A DNA stretch of 64,000 nucleotides from Lasioglossum baleicum (GCF_051020765.1 NC_134941.1:682001-746000), one strand, 5' to 3'; shown: positions 10,777-22,273, numbered from the stretch's first letter. Numbers and translations: made by a program. Notes: generated from the sequence alone by a model not told the origin.

Positions 10777-11844
10777 GTTCGTGAAACGAGGAACGTTTAA
10801 ATAACATTCAATTTAGTAGTTCTATTTCTTGCAATCGATGCAGACAATTTTGATGTTGACAATCATCTGCAAAAATTGAACTTTTCTTTCTTTGAACTAC
10901 TGTACAATCAGCAAATTATTAACTACAAATCGAATTTTCGTGTGGTAAGCCTGTCTACTCGAACACTTCGATAAGTCAAAACCTATATAACTAGAAAAAA
11001 TGTTAGTTCTTCCCTTGAGATTCGAGTTATCGAGGTCATTGAGGCAATTGTAATTGCCTGGCGACCTCCCTTTGTTAGCAGACTTTGAGAAGAGAAATCG
11101 AATAAAAAATTGGATAGATAAAAGAGGAGATACTCGCGAGGCAGACCTTTCTCTTTAAAGCATAACGGTGCCTCGCATGCGAACGGAAATGGCCGTATAA
11201 AGATTAAACGGTCAACATTCGGGAGCCAAGAAAAATTTACAGCATGCATGTCGCGGTGGCTATTCATTGTCAGCCCACACGGCAACTGCAGCTGTACGCT
11301 CTCGAAAAGATGACGACGTCGCCAGACACTCTCGAGAACACATTAAGCCAGCGCCGTACTTGTTCGTACCTTCACAGGCTGCACAGCACAGGCTCTCGGC
11401 AGGCTCTACACTCTACGTACAGGCTCCACAGGCTGCACAGAGACGTTCGCAGTGTTCACACGTTTCCACGGAGAAACACACGTGCGATCAGTCACTCCTA
11501 CGAAAAGGGCATGACCCCCAGGGCAACATCCGTCGAGCTCACCTTCGGGAAAGTTGATGCACGGCCTATTGAAGCACTTCTTTTTGCCAGACGAGGTCAC
11601 TTGAATATCCTTTTCTCGCGGATCATCCTCTTTCCCGAATAATTAATCGCCTGTCCGGAAGCTCGAAGATACCGTCGTCGTGTCGAATGCTGACGATCGA
11701 CAACAGAAAAAATCCCTACTTCTATCAACTCTTACTTCTAACAACGTTTATCTCTTAAACTTAAACGGTTCCCCGATATTTGCAAATCTGCTTCGTTGTA
11801 TCAATTTTTTTATGATAATTTTTTTGGTAAAGTCCTGGTACTCT
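10777..11844. other. Unassigned stretch, no gene recognised
   Basis: Contains a GC-richer part at 11240-11560 with the repeated short phrase CAGGCTNCACAG. Overlapping open frames on both strands here lack known motifs and look like by-products of composition. Confidence 0.35.
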
Positions 11845-12084
11845 AAGCGACCCCTAGACGTTCAATAATATTGTCAATACGCCCATCAATAATATTGACG
11901 AGGCGCATTGAAAGGCCACATTGACCGTTTAGAAGGGGTTCAAACGCATTGATCAATATATTGAAGCATATTGATAGAAATTTTGATTCAAGCGCATTGA
12001 CGGGAGCCATATTGATGCGCGCATTGACGTTTAGGAGGTTTATTGTCAATATTTCGTCAATCTCACTAGACAATGATGCGATAT

Positions 12085-13135
12085 GGTGCAAAATTTCTCG
12101 CGCATGTGCGGGCGAAACAGTTAACGTATGTATATTACCCTGAGGCAATTATACTGGCAGGAATGTACCGAAACAATCTGTTCTGGACAAAAAGACTCCA
12201 GGACATGTCCTACGAGTTACAAAATACATATACAGAAATACACATGTAGTCCAGTCGCCAGGTCGAAAAAAGAGCGTCTACCTGGAAAGTATTCCGAACT
12301 TAATGAAATTTTGGCACGTCATTTGGGGGTACTCTGGTGAGTCGAACCTGAGTTTTCGACCTCGAGGACCCTGTGCTAACTTGGGGAGGGAAAAAAACCA
12401 CGATTTTTGTTACCTGTTTTTGGTATTTCGTCTATAACTCAAAAACTATGGGTCCTACGAATGTTTCCTTTTCATTTTTGAAAAGAGCATTAAAGTTCCT
12501 TCAAATTCCACCGCTCCAACGTATTTTTTGACCCAATAAGTACCGAGAGACAGGTGTTCAAAATTAGGAAATGTTTCTCAAAATGACATTTTGAGCTTTA
12601 CAATGTAAGGGGTATAATTACTATGCAGATTATATGTAGATGTGTTGAAAAACTAAAATTATGAGCAAAAAACTTGCAGTTTCCTGCTAAATGTCATAAT
12701 GTGTGGCTCAAAATGTCATTTTGAGAAACATTTCCTAATTTTGAACACCTGTCTCTCGGTACCTATTGGGTCAAAAAATACGTTGGACTGGTGAAATTTG
12801 AAGGAAATTTAATGCTCTTTTCAAAAATGAAGAAAAAAGTTTGTAGGGCCCATAGCTTTTGAGTTATAGACGAAATATCAAAAACAGGTAACAAAAATCG
12901 TGGTTTTTTTCCCTCCCCAAGTTAGCACAGGGTCCTCGAGGTCGAAAACTCAGATTCGACTCCCCAGAGTACCCCCAAATGACGTGCCAAAATTTCATTA
13001 AGTTCGGAATACTTTCCAGGAGAAAAGTACCTGGCGACTGGACTAATGTTATACATTCATTTTTCAAAATCAGATCATACCAATTTTTTAAAATTCGGCG
13101 AGCTGCTCAAGGTACCCCATTTTATCTACTTTACT
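12085..13135. mobile_element. hAT MITE remnant split by a foldback
   Basis: 12160-12246 plus 13047-13130 together match the compact element at 58711-58950: 'aaaaagactccaggac.tgtcctacgagttacaaaata' before the break and 'caatttttttaaaattc' after it. The outer ends here are degraded. Confidence 0.6.
12249..13043. mobile_element. Foldback element, GTCCAGTCGCC family
   Basis: Bordered by TA (12247-12248, 13044-13045) with ends GTCCAGTCGCCAGGT and the inverse. The arms are about 380 bp with a centre near 12645. Comparison with the uninterrupted relative at 58711-58950 shows it was inserted into older repeat DNA. Confidence 0.78.
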
Positions 13136-13205
13136 AAATACATATGTATATATATAAAGCAAAAAAAGAAACGCCGCGCATACGCGAGAAATCTTGCACC
13201 ATATC

Positions 13206-13600
13206 TAGGGATTGCAATCCCGCGATGCGGGATCCCGCGTCATTAGTCCAGTCAACGAAAAGTCGTAGAGGGAAATGGAAGGAACACAATTTTTAATTTT
13301 GGGACTTTGTTTGGACTAGTTAGGAGGTAAACATACTAAAAGTCCCCACTCCTAGAAGGTGAGCGGGGTGCAGGGGGCACATAGTTTCCGAAATATAAGC
13401 GGAAAACCGAAAAAGGGATCTTCTACGTGCCCCCTGCACCCGCTCACCTCCTAGGAGTGGGGACTTTTAGTATGTTTACCTCCTAACTAGTCCAAACAAA
13501 GTCCCAAAGTTGAAAATTGTGTTCCTTCCATTTCCCTCTACGATTTTTCGTTGACTGGACTAATGACGCGGGATCCCGCATCGCGGGATTGCAATCCCTA
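13206..13600. mobile_element. Palindromic hAT-type element hosting a foldback
   Basis: Begins TAGGGATTGCAATCCCGCGA and ends in the exact inverse, with an exact 8-bp target duplication ACCATATC at 13198-13205 and 13601-13608. Subtracting the inner foldback and one TA leaves only about 78 bp that is itself a complete palindrome, which is very small for a transposed unit. Confidence 0.8.
13246..13560. mobile_element. Foldback element, GTCCAGTCAACG family, copy 1
   Basis: Bordered by TA (13244-13245, 13561-13562). Arms of about 145 bp contain GAGGGAAATGGAAGGAACAC and AAACATACTAAAAGTCCC, each repeated inverted; a short loop lies near 13400. A second copy lies in the IPPK intron from 63848. Confidence 0.82.
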
Positions 13601-13639
13601 ACCATATCGCATCACGTACCGGCAAAATGGTTCTAGCAC

Positions 13640-13918
13640 ACTGGTTATAAACGATTCCGACGCGGAACGAGAATTTACTACTATGCTTATTGCGTTATAC
13701 CGTGATTGCCCAGAACAGATTACGCATCACGGTATCTTTTTTTTTACTGCTGTGCCTAATTAGCTCCAATAGATAATTAAAGGACTCTTGATCCATGCGG
13801 AGGAAATTTTTATAATCGTTTGGTTCTGTCACTCTGAGAAAATTTAATAAATGTTCATGAGTATGAAGTGTTCTCAGTTTGTACCACTCTTTAGAGTTTA
13901 GACCAGTGTCTACTCCTT
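13640..13918 (-). pseudogene. Harbinger-type transposase, N-terminal fragment
   Basis: The minus strand encodes a stretch with YKNFLRMDQESFNYLLELI followed by KKKDTVMR. This resembles the conserved beginning of HARBI1/Harbinger DDE transposases, in which an 'FLRM-x-x-x-x-F-x-x-LL' helix precedes a 'K-x-DT-x-MR' segment. A stop interrupts the frame soon after, and the FRVG-like motif reappears in a shifted, shortened context. The catalytic DDE residues are absent. It fits the Harbinger-like ends of the surrounding element. Confidence 0.65.
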
Positions 13919-14204
13919 TTTTTTTATTTTCTTATTTCACACACTGCCAACGTTAAAAGAAACGCCACGTCTGTATTGGAAATCATTTTAAAAAGTAAAC
14001 CTCTAATTTGAAAATCGCCACTTCGCGTCGCGTCGTAACAAATGCGTCACAATGCGCAGTCGCCGTATTGATAGCTAGATTGACGAGATTATATTGAAGC
14101 GTATTGATGGGAGCTTCAATATTATTGCCAATCTACATTGACAATATTATTGAACGTCCAGGGGCCGCTTGAAATGGTCTGGACTGGAAATGGTCAGGAA
14201 ATCA

Positions 14205-14570
14205 GTACAGTCAAACCTCGATAACTCCAACCTCTATAAGACGAAAATTTTGTTCATTCCCTTTCGCTGCACTTTAAAAACCTCTATGAATCGAAATGAA
14301 ACTTTCAGAATGTATATAATGTATATGGGTTTACAAAACACACCTTTTATATTTTCGTTATTGGCCCAGCAAAACAGTTGTAAAAATCAGTTTTTACTAT
14401 TATTTTTCACAATTCCGACCAAATGTATTTTTTTAAACATATTTTTCAGACGTCATTTACTAAACTAATTTTCTAGCCTTACAGAGAAATTGAAATCGTT
14501 TGGTCCATTCATAAAAAAAGTTATTCTAATTTAAAGTATGTGTGATCAGTTTTGCTCCTAACTGTATATG
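14205..14570. mobile_element. Tc1-like MITE family A fragment
   Basis: Starts near CAGTCAAACCTCGATAACTC and runs into family A sequence ending GATCAGTTTTGCTCCTAACTG before TA. Only one arm is present. Confidence 0.55.
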
Positions 14571-14967
14571 AGATGGAGAATGATCATGGACAACAGTACT
14601 CAATAAGTCGTTGATTAAAAATATCGTTGGTTAGTATAAATATTTTACACAGAAAGCTGGCGGAATTACTTATGAGATGACCATTAGCCTCTAAGAGATT
14701 AATTAAGAGTGGGGGCATGCGAATAAGAGTGCAGCGGTTGTTTTGCAGCTGTGGCTGAGTGGAGTACGCGAAAGTTGTTAGTGAAAAACAGCGCGATCCA
14801 GACTGATGAACATCAGAGTCGGGGCCGGTTGCCACAAAAACTATACATACTTTACACTTTACAGAATCATATTCTCTGCACTGGAATAGCCTATATGTAT
14901 ACATATAAACACATTCATTTCCTAATTAATTTCTAACTGTAAAATATATTCTTATGCTAATAATAAC
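14571..14967. other. Unassigned stretch
   Basis: No repeat partner or gene found. A tRNA-like A-box phrase at 14749-14760 has no convincing B box or cloverleaf. Confidence 0.3.
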
Positions 14968-15170
14968 TAAACTACGGATCTTTATGTATTTATGGCTTCA
15001 AAAAATTGTCAAGAAATGCTAGAAAATAAAATTCCACACAATTTATTACGATTTTTATTTATTTAAGATCTACACAAAGACTGCTACCACTGAAAATTAC
15101 ATTTTACATGATTCTGTTTTCTTAAAATTTGCCTAAAAAAATTGAAAATTGCATAGACATCCGCAGTCTA
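14968..15170. mobile_element. hAT-type MITE, copy 3
   Basis: Ends TAAACTACGGATCTTTATG and inverse CATCCGCAGTCTA; flanked by ATAATAAC (14960-14967) and CTAATAAC (15171-15178), a 7-of-8 match. Confidence 0.7.
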
Positions 15171-15177
15171 CTAATAA

Positions 15178-16261
15178 CACTGTCCAACAAATTTCAACTT
15201 TTTAAAAGTATTTCGATTCCCTCTATGCGATTCTTACAGAGTTTTCCGCGCTGATTCCGAATCTGGTTTTAATTTTTTTCCTATACGTCCAGTTTTTGAG
15301 AAAATGGAGTTTAAAAAAAAGACATATTTTTCAACTTTAAACAAATATTGCGATGTTATTATAAAAGATATTGAATTGTTCTTTACAGAAAAAGATTCTG
15401 TAGACTTTCCCGAATACAGTGATATCCAATATTAATACATTATGATTGTTTAAACATGTTTAAACAATGATTAAAGACGGAGATGCACCACTTTTGCACC
15501 AATTTTTGCGGATATTTTCGAATTTATCTCAAAAAATAAGGGTCCAGCGAAAAATTGAACTATACCACGCGAAAGAGCAGACTTTTATCTTGAGAAACCC
15601 CCCTGTGAAGTTTGCATGGTCGACGTTTTCTTCGAACCAGAAAGCAAAATATCTTCGCGCGACATGAGTTTCCGCCAGTGGCGCTCACCACCAGAGCGGT
15701 CGTTCGCCGCTCCGTATCCCGTCGCTGCGCCGTGTCCCGTCCCGAGCGCCGTGTCCCGTCCCGAGCGCCACTGGCGGAAACTCATGTCGCGCGAAGATAT
15801 TTTGCTTTCTGGTTCGAAGAAAACGTCGACCATGCAAACTTCACAGGGGGGTTTCTCAAGATAAAAGTCTGCTCTTTCGCGTGGTATAGTTCAATTTTTC
15901 GCTGGACCCTTATTTTTTGAGATAAATTCGAAAATATCCGCAAAAATTGGTGCAAAAGTGGTGCATCTCCGTCTTTAATCATTGTTTAAACATGTTTAAA
16001 CAATCATAATGTATTAATATTGGATATCACTGTATTCGGGAAAGTCTACAGAATCTTTTTCTGTAAAGAACAATTCAATATCTTTTATAATAACATCGCA
16101 ATATTTGTTTAAAGTTGAAAAATATGTCTTTTTTTTAAACTCCATTTTCTCAAAAACTGGACGTATAGGAAAAAAATTAAAACCAGATTCGGAATCAGCG
16201 CGGAAAACTCTGTAAGAATCGCATAGAGGGAATCGAAATACTTTTTGGCTGTTGGACAGTG
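15178..16261. mobile_element. CACTGTCC foldback family, copy A
   Basis: 1084 bp, ends CACTGTCCAACA and inverse, flanked by TAA on both sides (15175-15177, 16262-16264). The arms are about 480 bp and almost perfectly inverted. They contain the palindrome GTTTAAACATGTTTAAAC near 15450 and again near 15990. The GC-rich core (15660-15795) repeats GTGTCCCGTCCCGAGCGCC in tandem. Long frames in the arms are mirror artefacts. The 3-bp T/A duplication fits PIF/Harbinger. Confidence 0.82.
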
Positions 16262-16514
16262 TAATCAATCGGTTAACGATACTGATGTTTTCGTACTTAA
16301 AACATTTGACGCAAACCTAAAACCATGTTAAATCATTCAAAACGTAGGTTTCCAAAGCGGTTTCGCGATTTTTCAATTGTAATATGAACAAAAATTGAAA
16401 CACAAATTGCAAGTGAGTATTCGGACATCTTGTTCTGTATCAGCATAAGGCAGTGGTGGTTCTTAACATTCTCAGAATCACGGACCACTTACAATTTTAC
16501 GAAATTTTTGCGGA

Positions 16515-16815
16515 ACTCTTCAATTTTTTCAAATTTTGATTTCAACATCAATTTCAAGTTCAATTTCTACTCTTCTATTTCAACTTCAACTCTTTAATTT
16601 CAACTTCGACTTCAATTTCCATTTCAACTCTTCGATTTCAACTTCAATTTTTCAATTTCAACCTCAATTTCAACTTCTTCGATTTCGATTTCAACTTCAA
16701 TTTTTCAAATTTCAACTTCAATTCCCATTTCAACTTCAATTTCAACTCTTCAAATTTCCATTTCAACTTCAATATCAACTCTTCGATTTTAACTTCAATC
16801 TTTCAATTTCGACTT
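16515..16815. repeat. TTTCAA-rich minisatellite
   Basis: Irregular tandem array of 'tttcaacttcaa' type units with variants. The open frame it creates is low-complexity F/Q/L and is not a real gene. Confidence 0.9.
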
Positions 16816-16817
16816 TT

Positions 16818-17137
16818 CCGCTGGACCCTTATTGTTTGAGATAAATTGAAAAATATCCTCAAAAATTGGTGTAAAAGTGGTGTCTCTCCGTCTTTAATGA
16901 TCGTTTAAACATGTTTAAACAATCATAATGTATTAATATTGGATATCACTGTATTCGGGGAAGTCTACAGAATCTTTTGCTATAAAGAACAATTCAATGT
17001 CTTTTCTAATAACACCATAATATTTATTTAAAATTGAAAAATATGTTTTTTTTCAAAGCCATATTCCTCAAAAACTGTGCGTATAGGACCCAACAGTAAT
17101 TAGGGAACATAAAAAAAGTTGAAATTTGTTGGACAGT
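16818..17137. mobile_element. CACTGTCC family, right-half fragment
   Basis: Matches one arm of the 1.07-kb foldbacks from the CGCTGGACCCTTATT block to the GTTGGACAGTG terminus. It lies inside the hAT element at 16451-17319. Confidence 0.75.
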
Positions 17138-17387
17138 GTATTTACTACTAGATTATGGCTATATGTATACATATAAAAACCACACTGTTTATGATCTTAA
17201 AGACGTCTTTTTAGGCCGTAAGACTTTCAGACCTAAAATAGACCTCTTTAAGACATCGTGTGCTATCTGGGATATGACGCTGGTGCAGCGTTCCGCGGAA
17301 CACCGGTTGAGAACCACTGGCATGAGGATTAAACTTGATTCTTTTCAATTGCATCGTATGTACAAAATATCAACGTGTTTAGGCATA

Positions 17388-17657
17388 CAGTCACTTCTCG
17401 ACTTATGACGGGGTTCGGTTCCGCAATTTCGGACGTAAGTCGAAATGGTCATAAGTCGAATTTCATACAAGTATAAATAATACAATTATAATAGACATAT
17501 GTACATCAATTGTCTAAACACATATATTTTTATATAAGATATATATTTCACGATAACTATAAAAAATTGATACATTCTTAAAATTCTTTTATGAAATTTT
17601 ATCGTCGTAAATCGAGGTGGTCGTAACTCAAGTTGGTCGTAACTCGAGAAGTTACTA
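17388..17657. mobile_element. Tigger/pogo-like MITE
   Basis: TA-flanked; left end CAGTCACTTCTCGACTTATG, right end the inverse of TAGTAACTTCTCGAGTTACG. GGGGTTCGGTTCC next to the terminus is a phrase common in Tigger/pogo-type ends. 270 bp, non-coding. Confidence 0.55.
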
Positions 17658-17659
17658 TA

Positions 17660-18470
17660 CTCGTATCAGTTTGATTATGGGTATTGCCGACCCGTTTCAC
17701 CCGAATTTTATGTCTTATTGTTGTGTAATACGCCTGATACATTCAAATGAATTTTCATATTGTTAATTATTCAAAACGGTTTGTCACCTGTGAGAATTGT
17801 TGACGAACAGGAATGAGCTAAATAAGATAAATTGCTTGACTGCTAACAATCAGTTTATAGTTGAAAAAGATCGATACGAGAAATCGACAACAAGTTCCAG
17901 AGTTTCTTACGCGAACAACTCAACAAGTTGGTTTCCGTCTTCGTAACAGTACAGGAAGACAGATCCCACAGACAGAATCTTTCGACTGATGGAACCTGGG
18001 ATTTCGAAACCTGCATGATGTATTTACGAGAAACCTGCTTCTACAAGATACACATCTGGCTGACAGGAAGAAATTAGAACGATATGAGAAACCGTTCGCA
18101 AAGAATGGAAACCGCTCAGGTTACGAAGAAAACACGCTATACAGGAAGCCCAAATTGGCTCCCCTTAATGAGGGGCATAGACTTCATCTAGACTTCGTTT
18201 ATCAATAGTTCGCCGCTTCAGTTGCTGAAACTATTAATCATCGGCTGTTAAGGCTTAACATGAATTGTTAGAATATTAAACAGCGAACGTCGTCGCGATA
18301 AATAATCTTCTAAACAATTTCTGAACATATCTTGTAGTTACATAGTTTTAACGGTACGTCCTTGTATTACAACGAGTACAATAGACAGCACAATATGTAT
18401 GCATTTGTGACAACAGCGAGTAAGCGAAATTTGAAAAACTGTGATAAGTAAGATTACAAAAATTAAAAAA
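17660..18470. other. Unassigned stretch
   Basis: Looks single-copy within the window, moderate GC, no exon-like frame recognised. Confidence 0.35.
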
Positions 18471-18472
18471 TA

Positions 18473-18842
18473 TCGATATATTATCCTCAGCTTATGAAAA
18501 TTACCAAAGAAAAAAGAATCTTTCTATTTAGCTCGTATTTCGTCCAATTTATGTAAAACATTTTTATACAAGATGTCCCAAAAATGTTGTACTCCAAAAT
18601 TCTTTAGAATAAAAATTTTAGATATAATTTCTAAATGGAACTTAAAATTTAAACATATCAATATATTATTCTCAGCTTATAAAAATTACCATAGAAAAAA
18701 GCATCTTTCTATTTAGCTCATATTTCCTCCAATTTATGCAGAACATTTTTATACAGGGCGTCCCAAAAATGTTGTATTCTAAAATTCTTTAAATTGTAAA
18801 ATCGAATTAGATTGTAATTTAATTTAATAAAAGGCCAGAATT
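18473..18842. repeat. Two-copy direct repeat of about 185 bp
   Basis: ATATATTATCCTCAGCTTAT at 18476 recurs with changes at 18661, and the following sequence stays parallel through 'tatac..g..gtcccaaaaatgttgta'. Each unit therefore ends in a CAGGGYGTCCC-like transposon end. Confidence 0.75.
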
Positions 18843-18956
18843 ACAAATTACATTGTAATTTAATTGGATAAGAGACCAGAATTATAAATTACATCGTAAT
18901 TTAATTGAATAAGAGACCAGAATTACAAGTTACATTGTAATTTAATGAAATGAAGC
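18835..18956. repeat. 41-bp tandem repeat, about three units
   Basis: CCAGAATTACAAATTACATT and variants start at 18835, 18876 and 18917, spacing 41 bp. Confidence 0.8.
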
Positions 18957-19154
18957 GACTGAATTACGAATTACGAAATAATCGAATACAATCTAATTCA
19001 ATTACTTTGTAATTATAATTCGTGAAGCAATTCCATTGTAATTAAACACTAATCTGCTTTTAAAGAAGTACAACATTTATGTGACACCTGTACGTATTTG
19101 GTATACTTATGTATATTTTGGAATTCGTAAACTGCAAGAGGGCATTCTGATTAC

Positions 19155-19545
19155 TAGACTGCGGATATTTATGCAATTTTCGATTTTTATAGACAAATTT
19201 TAAGAAAGGGGTGCCAATAAAATTCTATTTTTATTAGGTAGTAATAGTTAGACTGCAGATCTATATGCAATTTTCATTTTTTATAGACAAATTTTAGGAA
19301 AGTGGGGGGGGGGTGCCAAATAAAATTCTATTTTCATTAGTAATAGTTAGACTGCGGACCTATATGCAATTTTCAATTTTTATAGACAAATTTTAGGAAA
19401 TTGGTGTCAATAAAATTCTGTTTTCATTGGTCATAGCTGCGGATCTTTATGCAAAATAAAAAATGTTTGTGTTCATCGCAAGTGACAGGAGCAAAATAAA
19501 AATTTTTTTCTGCTTTTAGTTATCTCTAGATGCAATTTTTCAAAA
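19155..19545. repeat. Tandem array of hAT-type MITE ends
   Basis: TAGACTGCGGA-like starts occur at 19155, 19249, 19348 and 19434, all in the same direction with spacings of 94, 99 and 86 bp. The first three units share the same interior (TTTTATAGACAAATTTTA). The fourth resembles the 29-230 copy. Confidence 0.75.
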
Positions 19546-19549
19546 TTTT

Positions 19550-19885
19550 CGACCTTTTTACCACTTTTGATCGATTATAACTCGCAAACCAATTAACCAA
19601 TGTCAATGAAATTTTCGCAACGTAATATAATTTATATAAGTTGACCAAACACATATTTTCAATTTTCGTTACTGGCCCAGCTAAAAAAGTCATAAAAATC
19701 AATTTTTACTATTGTTTCTCACAATTCCGATCAAATGCATTTTTTCAATTTATTTATTAGACGTCATTTACTAAACTAATTCTTCTAGCTTTACAGAGAA
19801 ATTGAAGTCGCGTTTGGTCCATTCATAAAAAAATTATTCTGATTTAAAGTGTGTTGAATCAATTATGTTCGTTACTGTATAATGA
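19550..19885. mobile_element. Tc1-like MITE family A fragment
   Basis: Carries the family A blocks (GTTTGGTCCATTCATAAAAA and 'tttagtaaatgacgtct' inverse) and ends near the family terminus; the second arm is missing. Confidence 0.5.
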
Positions 19886-20660
19886 AGTGAGTTTCTTCCT
19901 AATTTTCTGATTTTTGTAAAGTCTAATTTATCCTCATTGGAATATTCATCTGATTGGTGCCCGACGAGCGCGTTCCGTGTCTGTGCGGATAATATGAAAC
20001 TCTATACATTGAACCGTGCACCAAATGTTAATAATGCATTCCATTAAATTGAATGAATTTCCGGAATTTCAAATGCTTCCCAAGCATTACTTTTTACTGT
20101 TGTTGTAAACGGTAAAATCATCTAATATGCCTTCGCTTGACTAATTACAGTTCGGTGGATGATTTCCGTGTTCAGTTTGAAACATAACAGTCGGAGGCGT
20201 AGCATTACACAAGATTTATATTTAAAGGAGAGCAAAGAGTTTTCTACTCACTCTCGTTTCTCATGACTCGTGACCTTTTAACTGGGATCGGAGGACTAGC
20301 GTTGTAATTTATATTGTTTCTTGGTACTCGTATGCTTGAAATTGCAGAAACTCGTGCTGTCGCAATTCTGTGAACGGTACACGTAGTCGGAGGATAATAT
20401 AACCCACTCGGTGATTGTTTGCGTATAATGCTTCTACACCTTTTATTTAAGCCACACTTTCGGAAAAGGTTATTCTATGTTATTCCCGTTGCACAGTATG
20501 TATACATAATACATATAGTACAAGATTTCCCACGCAAATCTGCCGAGCAATAACTCTATGAAATAGTCTGCGGAAACAAATGGTTCTACGTTCTATGTGT
20601 CATGTACAGTTACTGTATACTGTATACTGTATACAGTATACTGTATGTACAGTGACTCGG
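19886..20660. other. Unassigned stretch with a TATACTG palindrome
   Basis: No gene or element recognised. 20608-20652 alternates TACTGTATACTGTATACAGT, a short self-complementary run. Confidence 0.4.
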
Positions 20661-20667
20661 ATTAATA

Positions 20668-21684
20668 CAGGGTGAGTCCAAAGAAACACAACACCTAAAT
20701 ATCTCAGTTACTTTTCGTTGTACAAAAAAACTTCTTAGGACAAAGTTACACTGTTTGAAGGCCCACATGTAACGGTGTAAGGGAAAAAATTTTCGAGGTT
20801 ATTTTTTTACAAGATTTCAAGGTCATTGATATTTTTCTAAATGGATTGAGGTATTCTTTAATACATCAATCGATGCAGCTGGACATTCGTTATAAAAAAG
20901 TACTAACCTATGTATGTCGAAAAGTTAGTAGTTCACGAGATATTTCAATTTAAATAACTCTAAAACACCATTACTGTCGTACTAAGACGTGACACAAGTA
21001 AGTAAACGCTAACATCAATTTCAATTTCAATGTCAATTTTTCAATTTCAACTCTTCCATTTCAACTTCAATTTTTCAATTTCATTTAGTTAATATTAACT
21101 TCAATTTCAATATCAACTCATCAATTTCAACGTCAATTTTTCAATTTCATCTTCACTTTTTCAATTTCAATTCAGTAATTTCAACTCTTCAATTTCAATT
21201 TTTCAATTTCACCTTCACTTTTTCAATTTCAATGCGTTAATTTCAACTCTTCAATTTCAATTTCAACGTCAATTTTTCAATTTCTATTCGTTAATTTCAA
21301 ATCGTCAATTTATCAATTTCAATTTCAACTCTTCAATTTACACTAGCAAGTAAACGTTAACGTCTTAGTACAACATGTAATGGTGTTTTAGAGTTATGTA
21401 AATCGAAATATCTCGTGAACTACTAACTCTTCGACATACATAGGTTAGTATTTTCTTACAAAAAATGTCTAGCTGCATCGATTGATGTATTAAAAAATAC
21501 CTCATTCCATTAAAAAAAAATATCGATGACCTTGAAATATTGTAAAAAAATGGCCTTGAAAATTTGTTCCCTTACACCGTTACATGTGACCCTTCAAACA
21601 GTGTAACTTTGTCCTAAGAAGTTTTTTTGTACAATTAAAAGTAACGGAGATATTTAGGTGTTCTGTTTCTTCGGACTCACCCTG
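20668..21684. mobile_element. Foldback element, CAGGGTGAGTCC family
   Basis: TA-bordered (20666-20667, 21685-21686), ends CAGGGTGAGTCCAAAGAAAC and inverse. Arms of about 330 bp; the loop (21010-21350) is a TTTCAA minisatellite. A fragment of a second copy is at 22278-22365. Confidence 0.78.
21010..21350. repeat. TTTCAA-rich minisatellite in foldback loop
   Basis: Irregular repeats of 'tcaatttcaactcttcaattt'. Similar to the array at 16515-16815, although the host element is different. Confidence 0.88.
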
Positions 21685-21688
21685 TATA

Positions 21689-22273
21689 CAGGGTGTCCCA
21701 GCTAACTTGACCACCTTGAATATCTGTGTTGTTTTTAAAGATACATCAAATGTCAGAAGGACAAAGTTTAATGGTAAAATAGGGCTCATACAATGACAAA
21801 AAAATTTTTGTTTTTATGTAATTATTTTTAGAGATATGAAAATCACCTACATTTTTTTAAATGGAATGAGGTATTTTTTATACCATAGATCGATAGAGTA
21901 TTAAATTCTGAATATAAAAGTGTTGACCTTCATATGTCCTAAACCTAATAGTTAACGAGATAATATCCAAAGAAGAAATAAAATTGTTTCGATAATATCT
22001 CGTAAACTATCAGATTTAGGACATACATATAGAGGTCACTACATTTTTACTCAGAAGTCGAGAGTCTATCGATATATGATACAGAAAGTAGGTGTTTGCA
22101 TTAAAAAAATTCAAGGTGACCTTGAAATGTCCTCTATGCCTCCACCCACGCAGAAATTGTTTATGTCACAATATGCCCCCCTCTGTACCGTGCAAATTTT
22201 GTTCATAACATTTTTCCATATTATTACAAATAACGGAAATATTCACGGTGGTCAAGTTAGCTGGGACACCCTG
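21689..22273. mobile_element. Foldback element, CAGGGTGTCCCAGC family
   Basis: Starts directly after the previous element with only TATA between them. Ends CAGGGTGTCCCAGCTAACTT and inverse. Arms meet near 21975 at TTAACGAGATAATATC. Non-coding. Confidence 0.75.

Larger units (their letters stand above)
11845..14170. mobile_element. Harbinger-like element, heavily invaded
   Basis: Ends AAGCGACCCCTAGACGTTCA (left) and, inverted, AAGCGGCCCCTGGACGTTCA (right); the match continues for more than 30 bp. The subterminal zones (11870-12070 and 14060-14150) are dense in ATTGA/TCAAT motifs. A remnant of a Harbinger transposase lies inside at 13640-13918. I found no clear target duplication. Foldbacks at 12249-13043 and 13206-13600 inserted later. 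Confidence 0.65.
16451..17319. mobile_element. hAT element with CAGTGGTT ends, non-autonomous
   Basis: Ends CAGTGGTGGTTCTTAAC and, inverted, CAGTGGTTCTCAACCGG; flanked by GCATAAGG (16443-16450) and GCATGAGG (17320-17327), 7 of 8 matching. These ends are typical of hAT elements. The interior is filled by a TTTCAA minisatellite and half a CACTGTCC element; no transposase remains. Confidence 0.8.

Noticed and set aside
11244..11642. 132-codon frame with overlapping frames on both strands
   Set aside because: GC-rich patch giving long frames in three frames; no domain recognised.
14740..14825. tRNA-like phrase TGGCTGAGTGG
   Set aside because: No matching B box and no cloverleaf; the bases around it do not pair as required.
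15585..15920. Several overlapping frames in the CACTGTCC elements
   Set aside because: The same peptides appear on both strands because the arms are inverted copies; no known domain.
16536..16844. 102-codon frame rich in F, Q and L
   Set aside because: Translation of the TTTCAA minisatellite; no start context, domain or splice sites.
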